A stretch of 55,013 nt of DNA from an uncultured Mollicutes bacterium. Its GTDB lineage: Bacteria; Bacillota_I; Bacilli_A; RF39; UBA660. Numbering within the stretch: position 1 is the stretch's first letter; the number at the start of each line of letters is the position of its first letter. The notes under the pieces are model-generated. The model searched no databases. It was given only the letters and a program-made list of their open reading frames with translations, and was not told the DNA's origin. This document shows positions 8,655-17,200 of the stretch, piece after piece. The stretch is from positions 1 to 55,013 of the forward strand of contig CANTCS010000007.1 of the NCBI GenBank assembly GCA_947652375.1, written 5' to 3'. The position numbers were made by a program, and so were the translations under genes.

Positions 8655-10036
8655 TTATATCGACCTCTTATTACATTTCTAGTAAGCTTTGAATTTCTCT
8701 TTTTTAAATTACTATCTACTCTAATTATCGAATCTTTAATTTCATTCTTATCAAATTCTAAATATTTATAGTTGTATATTTTTGAAGTCAATATATTATA
8801 AAACATAATTACTGCTCCAATAACAACTCCATAAATTCCTAAAATTGTCCCTAAAATTAAAAGTATAATTTTATACATTCTTAAAGCATTAACTAATTCT
8901 AAAGAAGAAAAGATTAACCCCGCTATAGATGAAATTGCAATGACAATAATCATTATTGGAGAAACAATCCCCGCAGAAACAGCAGCATCTCCTAAAATCA
9001 ATCCACCAAGAATCGATATTGCAGAACCACTGGTTGTAGACATTCTAAGATCTGACTCTTTTAAAATTTCAAAACATACGATCATAAATAGAGCTTCTAT
9101 GTATGCGGGAAACGGAACAAATGTTCTTCCCGCCTTTAACATTAATAAAAGGGGGAGTGGGACTAAGTCATAATTTCTAGTAGTTACAGCAATGTATAAA
9201 GCTGGAGTAAATATTGCTATAAAAAAAGCAAAAACACGAATAATTCTAATAAAACTAGTGTTAATATTTTTTTGAAAATAATCATCTGTTGTGTGAAAAA
9301 AGTCAAAGAAAAAACTAGGTAAGATAAGCGCATATGGACTAGTATCCACTAATAAAACAACTTTTCCCTCTAAAAGAGCCATAGAACTTTTATCAGGTCT
9401 TTCACTCATCATTATTGTTGGAAAAAGTTTCTTTTTATTTTCCAGTGCATTTTTTAAATAACTCGAATCTATTATTCCATCTATATCAATCATTTCAAGA
9501 CTTTTTTCAATTTTTTTTACTAATTTTTCACTACATATTCCATCAACATATAAAAGACCAACTTTAGTTTTTGAATATCTTCCTATATTAAAATCCTTAA
9601 CCTTTAATTTGTCACTTTTAATTCTTCTTCTAATTAATCCCAAATTTGTATTAAAAGTTTCCGAAAAACTATCCTTAGGACCGCTAATTGACAATTCACT
9701 TTCAATTGTATTAACTCCCCGATCAAGATTAGCACGAATTTCACAAGCATAAATCTTTTTATAAATTATAATTACAAAACCGTTATTCAAATTGTCAATT
9801 ACTTCATTTTCATCTATAATTTTACAGTTACAAGCTGAAAGTTTATTTTCTAACTCTAAAAGATCTTTTTTTTCTAAATTAATTAAACTTTCTAAAATAA
9901 ATTCATTTATTCCACTTCCATCAGTTAAAACCTCATTAAAAATAATATTAATATTTTTACCCTTTACTTTAAATTCTCTAAAAATATAATCTTTTGAGGG
10001 ATATAATTTTTTCTTAATATAATTATTAATATCCAT
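8651..10036 (-). CDS. gerA: Spore germination receptor subunit GerA
   Basis: A 461-residue GerA-family protein, close to the usual 480. The N-terminal cytoplasmic part (1-235) includes FSETFNTNLGLIRRRI, the typical GPKDSF...RR region. The membrane part begins around 265 (RIIRVFAFFIAIFTPALYIAV) and holds LPLPLL-like and AGRTFVPFPAYIEALFM segments and GSAISILGGLILGDAAV, all hallmarks of GerAA/SpoVAF proteins. It would sit in the inner spore membrane and take part in germinant sensing and ion release. GGTGAT lies ahead of the ATG. It is followed by gerC, but no gerB permease gene is found in the operon or window. Confidence 0.9.
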   Translation of the reverse strand: MDINNYIKKKLYPSKDYIFREFKVKGKNINIIFNEVLTDGSGINEFILESLINLEKKDLLELENKLSACNCKIIDENEVIDNLNNGFVIIIYKKIYACEIRANLDRGVNTIESELSISGPKDSFSETFNTNLGLIRRRIKSDKLKVKDFNIGRYSKTKVGLLYVDGICSEKLVKKIEKSLEMIDIDGIIDSSYLKNALENKKKLFPTIMMSERPDKSSMALLEGKVVLLVDTSPYALILPSFFFDFFHTTDDYFQKNINTSFIRIIRVFAFFIAIFTPALYIAVTTRNYDLVPLPLLLMLKAGRTFVPFPAYIEALFMIVCFEILKESDLRMSTTSGSAISILGGLILGDAAVSAGIVSPIMIIVIAISSIAGLIFSSLELVNALRMYKIILLILGTILGIYGVVIGAVIMFYNILTSKIYNYKYLEFDKNEIKDSIIRVDSNLKKRNSKLTRNVIRGRYK

Positions 10037-10082
10037 TAGCTATCACCAATAATATTATGGTTAATTATTTTTAATCTATGTA

Positions 10083-10091
10083 TGTTATAAT
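10083..10091 (+). promoter_or_regulatory. Extended -10 promoter
   Basis: TGT-TATAAT lies 18 bp upstream of the rRNA methyltransferase start, in the divergent gap with gerA. There is no strong -35. Confidence 0.6.
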
Positions 10092-10109
10092 AAAAAAGAG
10101 GTATTTATT

Positions 10110-11303
10110 ATGAAAGTAGAAATTGAACGCTTAGATGATTTTGGAAGAGGTATCGGTTATATCGAAAATAAAATATGTTTTATTGAAAATGCATTACCAG
10201 AAGAAGTTGTTTTGATTAATATCAAGAAAACTAAAAACAAATATATTGAAGCTATAGCAACAAAACATCTTAAAACAAGTTCTTTGAGAATTAAAAATAT
10301 ATGTCCATATTTCCTAAAATGTGGAGGTTGTGATTTGAGTCACATAAATTATTTAGAAGAAAATAGTTATAAAGAAGAAAAAGTAAAAAATCTTTTAAAA
10401 AAATTTTCTAATCTAAATCCAAACATAGTAAATAAAATTCAATTTGATCAAGAAAATTTTTATCGTAACAAAATTGTTCTTCATGGGAAAAATAAAAAAT
10501 TAGGTCTTTATGAAAAAGAATCAAATGATATTGTTGAAATTAAAAAATGTTTTTTAATAAACAATAAGATTAATGAAATCATAAAAGAAATTCAAAAGAC
10601 TAATATAAACATAACAGAAGTTTTAATAAGAACTAGTAACGACGAAAAATTTTCTATTGTAAAAATAATAGGGGAAGTAAAAGAAATATCCCAGTTAAGA
10701 AATTTAGTAGATGTTTTAATTATTAATGATAAATTATTGAGTAAAAATGATAAAATTATTACAACTATTGCTGATAAAAAATATAGTTTATCAGCCACTT
10801 CTTTTTTTCAAGTTAATAAAACTTTAACTAAGAAATTATATGATATTGCTTTAAATGAAGTGAAAAAAATGAAACCCCATCGACTACTTGATTTGTATTG
10901 TGGGACAGGAACCATCGGTATTTATGTAAGCAAATATTGTCATGAAATAATTGGAATTGATTATAATGAATCAAATATTAATGATGCTTTAAAAAATAAA
11001 GAACTTAATAAACTAGATAATATAAAATTTATTTGTGATAAAGTAGAGAATAGAATTTTAGACTTTATGAATATCGATTTTATCATAGTTGATCCTCCTC
11101 GTGCAGGTTTAGACCAAATTACAATTAATAATTTACTTAGAATAAATGCCAAAACAATTACTTATATTTCCTGCAATCCCATTACTTTGATAAGAGATAT
11201 AAATATATTAGCTAATAATTATAAAATTAATAATATTACCCCATTTAATATGTTTCCAAGAACTCATCACGTAGAATGTGTGTGCGTGTTAAATAGGAAA
11301 TAA
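10110..11303 (+). CDS. rlmD: 23S rRNA (uracil-5)-methyltransferase, RumA/RlmD type
   Basis: A 397-residue SAM-dependent enzyme that makes 5-methyluridine in 23S rRNA. It has an N-terminal TRAM RNA-binding domain (about 1-55), a 4Fe-4S motif of Cys65, Cys71, Cys74 (CPYFLKCGGC) and Cys147, the SAM loop LLDLYCGTGTIG, the VDPPRAGL motif and the catalytic Cys355 in YISCNP, followed by the HHVECV end motif. The length is slightly short for the family. In Bacilli one enzyme (RlmCD) often modifies both U747 and U1939, so the site cannot be told from sequence. It is monocistronic behind its own extended -10. Confidence 0.9.
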   Translation: MKVEIERLDDFGRGIGYIENKICFIENALPEEVVLINIKKTKNKYIEAIATKHLKTSSLRIKNICPYFLKCGGCDLSHINYLEENSYKEEKVKNLLKKFSNLNPNIVNKIQFDQENFYRNKIVLHGKNKKLGLYEKESNDIVEIKKCFLINNKINEIIKEIQKTNINITEVLIRTSNDEKFSIVKIIGEVKEISQLRNLVDVLIINDKLLSKNDKIITTIADKKYSLSATSFFQVNKTLTKKLYDIALNEVKKMKPHRLLDLYCGTGTIGIYVSKYCHEIIGIDYNESNINDALKNKELNKLDNIKFICDKVENRILDFMNIDFIIVDPPRAGLDQITINNLLRINAKTITYISCNPITLIRDINILANNYKINNITPFNMFPRTHHVECVCVLNRK

Positions 11304-11377
11304 AATTTAATTATAAAAAATTTCCTAAAAAAATTTCAACATATAAAATGAAAATTCTTTTAAATATTAAGAAAGTT

Positions 11378-11386
11378 TGTTATAAT
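11378..11386 (+). promoter_or_regulatory. Extended -10 promoter
   Basis: TTG-TATAAT-type extended -10 (TGT followed by TATAAT at 11381-11386) lies 25 bp upstream of the next gene. Confidence 0.6.
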
Positions 11387-11411
11387 TATAAAGATAAAGA
11401 GGGATTTTATT

Positions 11412-12077
11412 ATGAAAAAGATTAATTTATTTAATATTTTATTTAAGTTTTTAATTATCATATTTATATTTGGACTTATTTCTGCCTATATCGATTATCA
11501 ACAAGTGAAAAAAGGAGAAATCCCATTTTTAAATATATCAAAATATAACGAAGTTAAAAAAATACAAACTTTTCGTGGTGTTTTTCATAAAATTGAAAGA
11601 AAATTGTTAGTATCACCTAATGAATCTTTATATGATTCTTCTAAAACTATATTTTCTATTTTCACGAAAACAATTGAAATAAAAAAAGTTTATAAAAAAG
11701 AAAAAATTCCTTTTAAGTTAAAATTTAATGAACAAAATGAATGTCAAAAATCCAATTTATACTATACAAATGAATCTATTAATTTATATACTTATTGTAT
11801 AGAAGAAATACAGCTAGAAAAAGATAATAAAAACTATATATTAAGTGATTATTTGACTAAAAATAAAGCTTTTATAAATAGTCTCGAGGAAGAGTTAACT
11901 TATACTGGATTAAATAATAATATAGAAATTTATTCAGATATTAATAAATTATCCGCTAATGGATTCAATTTTTATAAATGTCCATTAAATACTAATAGCA
12001 AAGACTACTATATTACTCCAAAAAATGTTTCTCTTCAAAATGATTTTTGCATTAATAAAGCAAATTTTATCAAATAA
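11412..12077 (+). CDS. Membrane-anchored protein, unknown function
   Basis: A 221-residue protein with one N-terminal hydrophobic segment (about 10-27) and the rest predicted outside the membrane. The stretch YIDYQQVKKGEIPFLNIS followed by FRGVFHKIERK resembles an unnamed group of Bacillota proteins with a short transmembrane anchor and a (K/N)G(E/K)xPxF motif just after it. Cysteines at about 114, 132, 194 and 216 could form disulfides. No enzyme motif is visible. GAGGGATTTTATT precedes the ATG. Confidence 0.55.
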   Translation: MKKINLFNILFKFLIIIFIFGLISAYIDYQQVKKGEIPFLNISKYNEVKKIQTFRGVFHKIERKLLVSPNESLYDSSKTIFSIFTKTIEIKKVYKKEKIPFKLKFNEQNECQKSNLYYTNESINLYTYCIEEIQLEKDNKNYILSDYLTKNKAFINSLEEELTYTGLNNNIEIYSDINKLSANGFNFYKCPLNTNSKDYYITPKNVSLQNDFCINKANFIK

Positions 12078-12193
12078 AGCAAGGTTATAAACTTAGATGT
12101 TAAGTCTTAGAATTAATATCAAATATAAATAAAATTCTGCACTTTTATAAAAAAATTAATACATAAACTTTGCTTTATCAATGAAATTTTTTT

Positions 12194-12220
12194 CTCTAAT
12201 AAAATTAATTAGAGTATTTT
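12194..12220 (+). terminator. Possible weak terminator
   Basis: CTCTAAT (12194-12200) pairs with ATTAGAG (12208-12214), followed by TATTTT. The stem is A+T-rich and the T run is broken, so it is a weak candidate for the end of the preceding gene. Confidence 0.35.
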
Positions 12221-12292
12221 AAATCTTATTTATCACTATACTTATTTCATAAAATACATTAATTTTTCTAATATAAGTAGAAAAATTTTTTG

Positions 12293-12321
12293 TTGTTTTT
12301 TTCTTTTAAAAATAGTAAAAT
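12293..12321 (+). promoter_or_regulatory. Putative sigma-A promoter
   Basis: TTGTTT and TAAAAT are separated by exactly 17 bp, 20 bp ahead of the ABC transporter start. The T-rich context makes a chance match possible. Confidence 0.4.
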
Positions 12322-12340
12322 TAAATGAAAAGGAGAGTAT

Positions 12341-14896
12341 ATGTTAAAATTAAAAAATATTACAAAAATATATGCAACTGATGACTTTAAACAAACTGCA
12401 CTTGATAAAATTAATTTAAATTTTAGAGAAAGTGAATTTGTTTCCATACTAGGACCATCTGGAAGCGGCAAAACAACTCTTTTAAATATTATTGGAGGAT
12501 TAGATAACTATACAGATGGGGATTTAATAATAAGTGAAGTTTCAACAAAAGATTATAATGATAGAGATTGGGATAGATATAGAAATCATAGTATTGGTTT
12601 TGTTTTCCAAAGCTATAACTTAATAAATCATCAAACAATTTTAGCAAATGTTGAGTTGGCTTTAACCCTTTCTGGTGTCGAAAAAAAAGAAAGAAGAAAA
12701 AAAGCAATCGCAGCTTTAGAGAAAGTAGGTCTTAAAGATCATATAAATAAAAAACCAAACCAGTTATCTGGTGGGCAAATGCAAAGAGTAGCTATTGCTC
12801 GAGCTTTAGTAAATGATCCTGAAATACTTTTAGCAGATGAGCCAACAGGAGCCCTTGATTCTAATACTAGTACACAAATTATGGAACTATTAAGTGAAGT
12901 TGCTAAAGATCGATTGGTTATAATGGTAACTCATAATAAAGAGTTAGCCGAAGAGTATTCAACACGTATTATAGAATTAAAAGATGGTGTTATTCAAGGA
13001 GATACCGATCCTTTAAATAATGTAAAAAATGAAAAACCAAAGAAGAAAGGCAAACATCGAAATAAAAAAACTAATATGTCTTTTCCTACCGCGCTTTCAT
13101 TATCACTAAACAATCTTCTAACAAAGAAAGGGCGAACAATTCTTACAGCTTTTGCAGGCTCTATTGGCATAATTGGAATAGCTTTAATTTTATCGTTATC
13201 TCATGGAATTAATAATTATATTAACAAAACAGAGAAAGAAACTTTAAGTTCTTATCCTTTATTAATTCAAAAAGAATCAGTAGATATGTCAACTATCATT
13301 AAAAGTATGACCAATGATAAAGAAGCAAAAAAAGTAAAAGATGATGAATTAGCAACAGTTAATATTATGGAGGATATGTTCACAGCATTTTCAAAAGACG
13401 TAAAAAAGAATAATGTTAAAGATTTTAAAAAATATTTAGAAAAAAATAATGAAATAAAAAATTATACTTCAAGTATTCAATATGGTTACAATATAATACC
13501 AAACCTTTATAAATTAGAAGAAGAAAAATTTACTCAAGTAAATCCTACTACAGTTTTAGATGCAGTTGGAATGGGGACATCAAATGTATCAAATATTTAT
13601 AGTGGTTATATGGCAAATTATAATGTTTTTACAGAAATGATTGATAATGATAATTTAATAAAACAACAATATAATCTTATTGCAGGAACTTGGCCAAAAA
13701 AATATAATGAATTAGTTTTAATTATTGGTGAAGATAATCAAATCCCCGATTATACTTTATATAGTCTAGGATTACTAGATCAAGATAAATTAAAAGAACA
13801 ATTTAGTAATATGGTATCAGGAAAAGAAGTAAAATTTGAAAGTAAAAAAATTAAAATGAGCGAAATTGTTGGATTAAATTATAAATTACTTTTAAATACA
13901 GATTACTATGAAAAAATAAATAATATTTGGATTGATAAATCTAAAGATACTGAATTTATCAAAAGAAAAGTACAAGAAGCAGAAGATATAAAGATTGTAG
14001 GAATTATTAAACCAAATCCTGAAGCGGTATCTGGCATGACACAAGCAGGAGTTGTTGGTTATAAAACGGAATTAATAAAACACTTAGTAGAAAAAATAAA
14101 TGAAACTGAGATTGCTAAAGAACAGCTTTCTAAAAAAGACGTAAATATTTTTACTGGGCAAAAATTCCAAGAAGCAAAGAAGTTCGAAAAAGACAAACTA
14201 TCAAAAGAACAAATGGATTCAATAAAAAATATTAGTGAAACTGATCTAGCCGAATTTATGCAAACTTATACTTCTAATTTAACAGCAACTTACGAAGAGA
14301 ATTTAAACAAATTAGGTATTTTTGAAATAGATAACCCACATAGCATTTCAATTTATCCAAAAGATTTTGAATCAAAAGAAAAAATTACCGAAATTATTAA
14401 AAAATATAATAAAGATAAAAAAGAGGAAGATAAAATAGAATATTCTGATATTGTTGGAATAATAATGTCGAGTGTATCTTCTATAGTAAACGTAATTAGT
14501 AGTGTTTTAATCGCTTTTGTTGCAATTAGTTTGGTAGTATCATCAATAATGATTGCCATAATTACTTATATTTCTGTCATAGAAAGAACAAAGGAAATAG
14601 GAATTTTAAGAGCTATTGGAGCTAGTAAAAAAGATATTTCTCGTGTATTTAACGCAGAAACTTTGATAGAAGGGTTAGTAGCTGGTATCTTCGGAATAAT
14701 AGTAACATTACTTTTAAATATTCCAATAAATATCGTAATAAAAAATATGGTAGGCATTAGTAATATTTCTAAATTGCCTATAGTTGGAGCGATTATCTTA
14801 ATAATTATTAGTGTTTTATTAACAGTTATCGCAGGTTTTATACCAGCTAAAATTGCTAGCAAAAAAGATCCTGTTGTTGCTTTAAGAACAGAATAG
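12341..14896 (+). CDS. MacB-like ABC transporter, ATPase-permease fusion
   Basis: An 851-residue fusion of an ATPase and an FtsX-type permease. The ATPase (1-225) has Walker [10 protein letters not shown] (38-46), signature LSGGQMQR, Walker [13 protein letters not shown] and H-loop MVTHN. A basic linker leads to the first membrane helix (about 265-287), then a large extracellular domain (about 290-700), and three further helices (about 715, 770 and 815) with the FtsX motifs [19 protein letters not shown] and [15 protein letters not shown]. Proteins of this type act as mechanotransmission exporters for peptides, antibiotics or lipoproteins. The substrate is unknown, and no sensor kinase pair is adjacent. 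AAGGAGAG gives the ribosome binding site. Confidence 0.9.
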   Translation: MLKLKNITKIYATDDFKQTALDKINLNFRESEFVSILGPSGSGKTTLLNIIGGLDNYTDGDLIISEVSTKDYNDRDWDRYRNHSIGFVFQSYNLINHQTILANVELALTLSGVEKKERRKKAIAALEKVGLKDHINKKPNQLSGGQMQRVAIARALVNDPEILLADEPTGALDSNTSTQIMELLSEVAKDRLVIMVTHNKELAEEYSTRIIELKDGVIQGDTDPLNNVKNEKPKKKGKHRNKKTNMSFPTALSLSLNNLLTKKGRTILTAFAGSIGIIGIALILSLSHGINNYINKTEKETLSSYPLLIQKESVDMSTIIKSMTNDKEAKKVKDDELATVNIMEDMFTAFSKDVKKNNVKDFKKYLEKNNEIKNYTSSIQYGYNIIPNLYKLEEEKFTQVNPTTVLDAVGMGTSNVSNIYSGYMANYNVFTEMIDNDNLIKQQYNLIAGTWPKKYNELVLIIGEDNQIPDYTLYSLGLLDQDKLKEQFSNMVSGKEVKFESKKIKMSEIVGLNYKLLLNTDYYEKINNIWIDKSKDTEFIKRKVQEAEDIKIVGIIKPNPEAVSGMTQAGVVGYKTELIKHLVEKINETEIAKEQLSKKDVNIFTGQKFQEAKKFEKDKLSKEQMDSIKNISETDLAEFMQTYTSNLTATYEENLNKLGIFEIDNPHSISIYPKDFESKEKITEIIKKYNKDKKEEDKIEYSDIVGIIMSSVSSIVNVISSVLIAFVAISLVVSSIMIAIITYISVIERTKEIGILRAIGASKKDISRVFNAETLIEGLVAGIFGIIVTLLLNIPINIVIKNMVGISNISKLPIVGAIILIIISVLLTVIAGFIPAKIASKKDPVVALRTE

Positions 14897-14922
14897 TAAC
14901 ATAATAATTATAAAAGTAAAGA

Positions 14923-14954
14923 AAAAATTAGTTAAGTAGTTGACTAATTTTTTT
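14923..14954 (+). terminator. Rho-independent terminator
   Basis: AAAAATTAGT (14923-14932) pairs with ACTAATTTTT (14943-14952), with more T after it. It ends the MacB-like gene just before the marR operon. Confidence 0.75.
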
Positions 14955-14999
14955 ATTTATTATATGATTATTAAATCTATAGTTAAGGAGAATCTAGAT

Positions 15000-15440
15000 A
15001 TGGAAAATCTAACTGATGAGATAAAAATTTTGAATATGGCCATTATTAAAAGACTTTTCTTATTACAAAAGAAAAATGTAGAAAGTAGTTTACCAAGTCC
15101 ACTACAATTTAGAATAATAACATTTTTAGAAGAGAATAAAGAAAAGGATATTTCACAAAAAGATTTAGAATTAAATTTAAATATAAGTAAAGCAGCTATC
15201 TCAGAAGTTTTAAAAACTATGGAAAAGAAAGGAATTGTTAAAAGAATTCAGTTCTTAAATGATGCTCGTAAAAATAAAATAGTATTATCGGATAAAAGTA
15301 TGAAATTTTATCAGCAAATGATCAATGATATTCAAATATTAAACGAAGAATTAATATATGGAATATCAAAAAAACAATTATTAGAATTTAAAAAGGTTAT
15401 AAAAATAATGCAAAAAAACCTTAAAAAGGAGGATATTTAA
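15000..15440 (+). CDS. MarR-family transcriptional regulator
   Basis: A 146-residue winged-helix regulator. DISQKDLELNLNISKAAISEVLKTMEKKGIV is the DNA-binding helix-turn-helix, and RIQFLNDARKNKIVLSDKS is the wing with its conserved DxR. Flanking helices would form the dimer interface. The start at 15000 is chosen over 14940 because AAGGAG lies at 14985-14990 and the upstream frame runs through the preceding terminator. The stop overlaps the start of the next gene (TAATG), so it is the first gene of an operon with two ABC exporter halves, which it probably represses until a drug or other ligand binds. Confidence 0.85.
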   Translation: MENLTDEIKILNMAIIKRLFLLQKKNVESSLPSPLQFRIITFLEENKEKDISQKDLELNLNISKAAISEVLKTMEKKGIVKRIQFLNDARKNKIVLSDKSMKFYQQMINDIQILNEELIYGISKKQLLEFKKVIKIMQKNLKKEDI

Positions 15441-17200
15441 TGTTTAAATTATTTAAAAATTTACGAAAAAAAGATTTAATAACTATACTTATATGCTTTT
15501 TATTGATAACATTTCAAGTCTATATAGAATTGAAATTGCCTGATTATATGAGTAATATTACTAAATTAGTTCAAACTGAAGGAAGTCAGATGAGTGAAAT
15601 TATCAAACAAGGCGCATATATGTTAGCTTGCGCAGGAGGAAGTTTACTTTCAGCTATTATTGTTGGTTATTTTGCCGCTAATGTTGCAGCTGGGTTTTCG
15701 ACAACTGTCAGAAATAAAATATTTAAAAAAGTAGAAAGTTTTTCTACATCAGAAATTAAAAAGTTTTCAACAAGTAGTCTCATTACAAGAACAACAAATG
15801 ATGTTACACAAGTAGAAATGCTTATAGGAATGGGCTTACAAATGATGGCTAAAGCTCCGATTATGGCTGTATGGGCGATATTAAAAATATTAAATAAAGG
15901 TGTAGAATGGAGTATTTTAACCGCGTGTTGTGTTATAGTTTTACTTCTAACAGTAGGAATATTAATGATTATAGTTTTCCCAAGATTTGAGAAAGTTCAA
16001 AAGACAATAGATAAAATAAATGGGGTAACTCGTGAGAATTTATCAGGTATTCGTGTAATACGTGCGTTTAATGCAGAAAAATTTCAATTGAACAGATTTG
16101 AAAAAGTTAATAATTCATTGACAAATATGCAATTATTTAATCAAAGGTGTTTTGCAATTTTAATGCCTATGATGAATATAGTTATGCAAGGTTTAACTTT
16201 AGGTATTTATATTATAGGAGCAACTTTAATTCAAAGTGCAAATATGGTAGACAAAATAATTTTATTCAGTAATATGGTAGTTTTTTCCAGTTATGGTATG
16301 CAAGTAATTATGTCATTTCTTATGTTAGCTATGATTTTTATGATGTGGCCAAGAGCACAAATTTCTGCTAAAAGAATAAATGAAGTTCTAGAAGAAAAAT
16401 TAAGTATTATTGAAGGAGATTTTGATGGTTCTACTAAAGAAAAAGGAACAGTCGAATTTAAAAATGTTTCCTTTAAATATCCCGACGCTGACGATTATTT
16501 ATTAAAAGATATATCTTTTTCTGCCAAAAAAGGCGAAACAGTTGCTTTTATTGGTTCAACTGGTTCAGGAAAAAGTAGCTTAATAAATTTAGTCCCAAGA
16601 TTTTATGATGTTACAGAAGGAGAAGTTTTAGTTGATGGTGTTAACGTTAAAGAATATACTAATAAAGCATTAAACAATAAAATAGGATACATCTCTCAAA
16701 AAGCTGTTATGTTTACAGGAACAGTTAAAGAAAATGTCGCTTATGGAGATAACGGAAAGAAAAAACCATCTGATGAAGAAATAAAAACTGCTATCAAAGT
16801 TGCTCAAGGGACTGATTTTGTAGAAAAAATGGAAGATCAATATGATTCACATATTGCTCGTGGAGGGACTAATATTTCAGGAGGTCAAAAACAAAGATTA
16901 TCCATAGCACGTGCTATAGCAAAAAAACCAGAAATTTATATCTTTGATGATTCTTTTTCTGCGCTTGACTATAAAACTGACGCTATTTTAAGAAAAGAGT
17001 TAAAAAAATATACTAAAGATGCAACAAGTTTAATAGTCGCTCAAAGAATTGGAACAATTATTAATGCTGATAAAATATTAGTTCTTGATAAAGGAGAATG
17101 TGTAGGAGTTGGAAAACATAAAGAATTATTAAAAAATTGTGAAGTTTACAAAGAAATTGCATTATCACAATTAAGTGAGGAGGAATTAGAAAATGCCTAG
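15440..17200 (+). CDS. ABC exporter half, degenerate-site subunit
   Basis: A 586-residue half-transporter of the multidrug/LmrA type: six membrane helices (about 15-310), then an ATPase with Walker A GSTGSGKSS, Q-loop YISQKAVMFTGTV, signature ISGGQKQR, Walker B IYIFDDSFSALD and a switch Gln (VAQRIG) where His is usual. The Asp after the Walker B Asp replaces the catalytic Glu, as in the non-catalytic subunit of heterodimeric exporters such as BmrC/BmrD or TM287/288. It overlaps marR by one base and the partner gene by 8 bp. It probably exports drugs or lipids as a heterodimer with the next protein. Confidence 0.9.
   Translation: MFKLFKNLRKKDLITILICFLLITFQVYIELKLPDYMSNITKLVQTEGSQMSEIIKQGAYMLACAGGSLLSAIIVGYFAANVAAGFSTTVRNKIFKKVESFSTSEIKKFSTSSLITRTTNDVTQVEMLIGMGLQMMAKAPIMAVWAILKILNKGVEWSILTACCVIVLLLTVGILMIIVFPRFEKVQKTIDKINGVTRENLSGIRVIRAFNAEKFQLNRFEKVNNSLTNMQLFNQRCFAILMPMMNIVMQGLTLGIYIIGATLIQSANMVDKIILFSNMVVFSSYGMQVIMSFLMLAMIFMMWPRAQISAKRINEVLEEKLSIIEGDFDGSTKEKGTVEFKNVSFKYPDADDYLLKDISFSAKKGETVAFIGSTGSGKSSLINLVPRFYDVTEGEVLVDGVNVKEYTNKALNNKIGYISQKAVMFTGTVKENVAYGDNGKKKPSDEEIKTAIKVAQGTDFVEKMEDQYDSHIARGGTNISGGQKQRLSIARAIAKKPEIYIFDDSFSALDYKTDAILRKELKKYTKDATSLIVAQRIGTIINADKILVLDKGECVGVGKHKELLKNCEVYKEIALSQLSEEELENA

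Noticed and set aside
8940..9173. Open frames opposite gerA, alaS, rarA and other genes
   Set aside because: They lie antisense to strongly conserved genes, lack ribosome binding sites and have odd composition, so they are shadows.
11290..11330. A terminator after the rRNA methyltransferase gene
   Set aside because: AGGAAAT/ATTTCCT can pair, but the loop is long and the following bases are A, not T, so it does not fit a plus-strand terminator.
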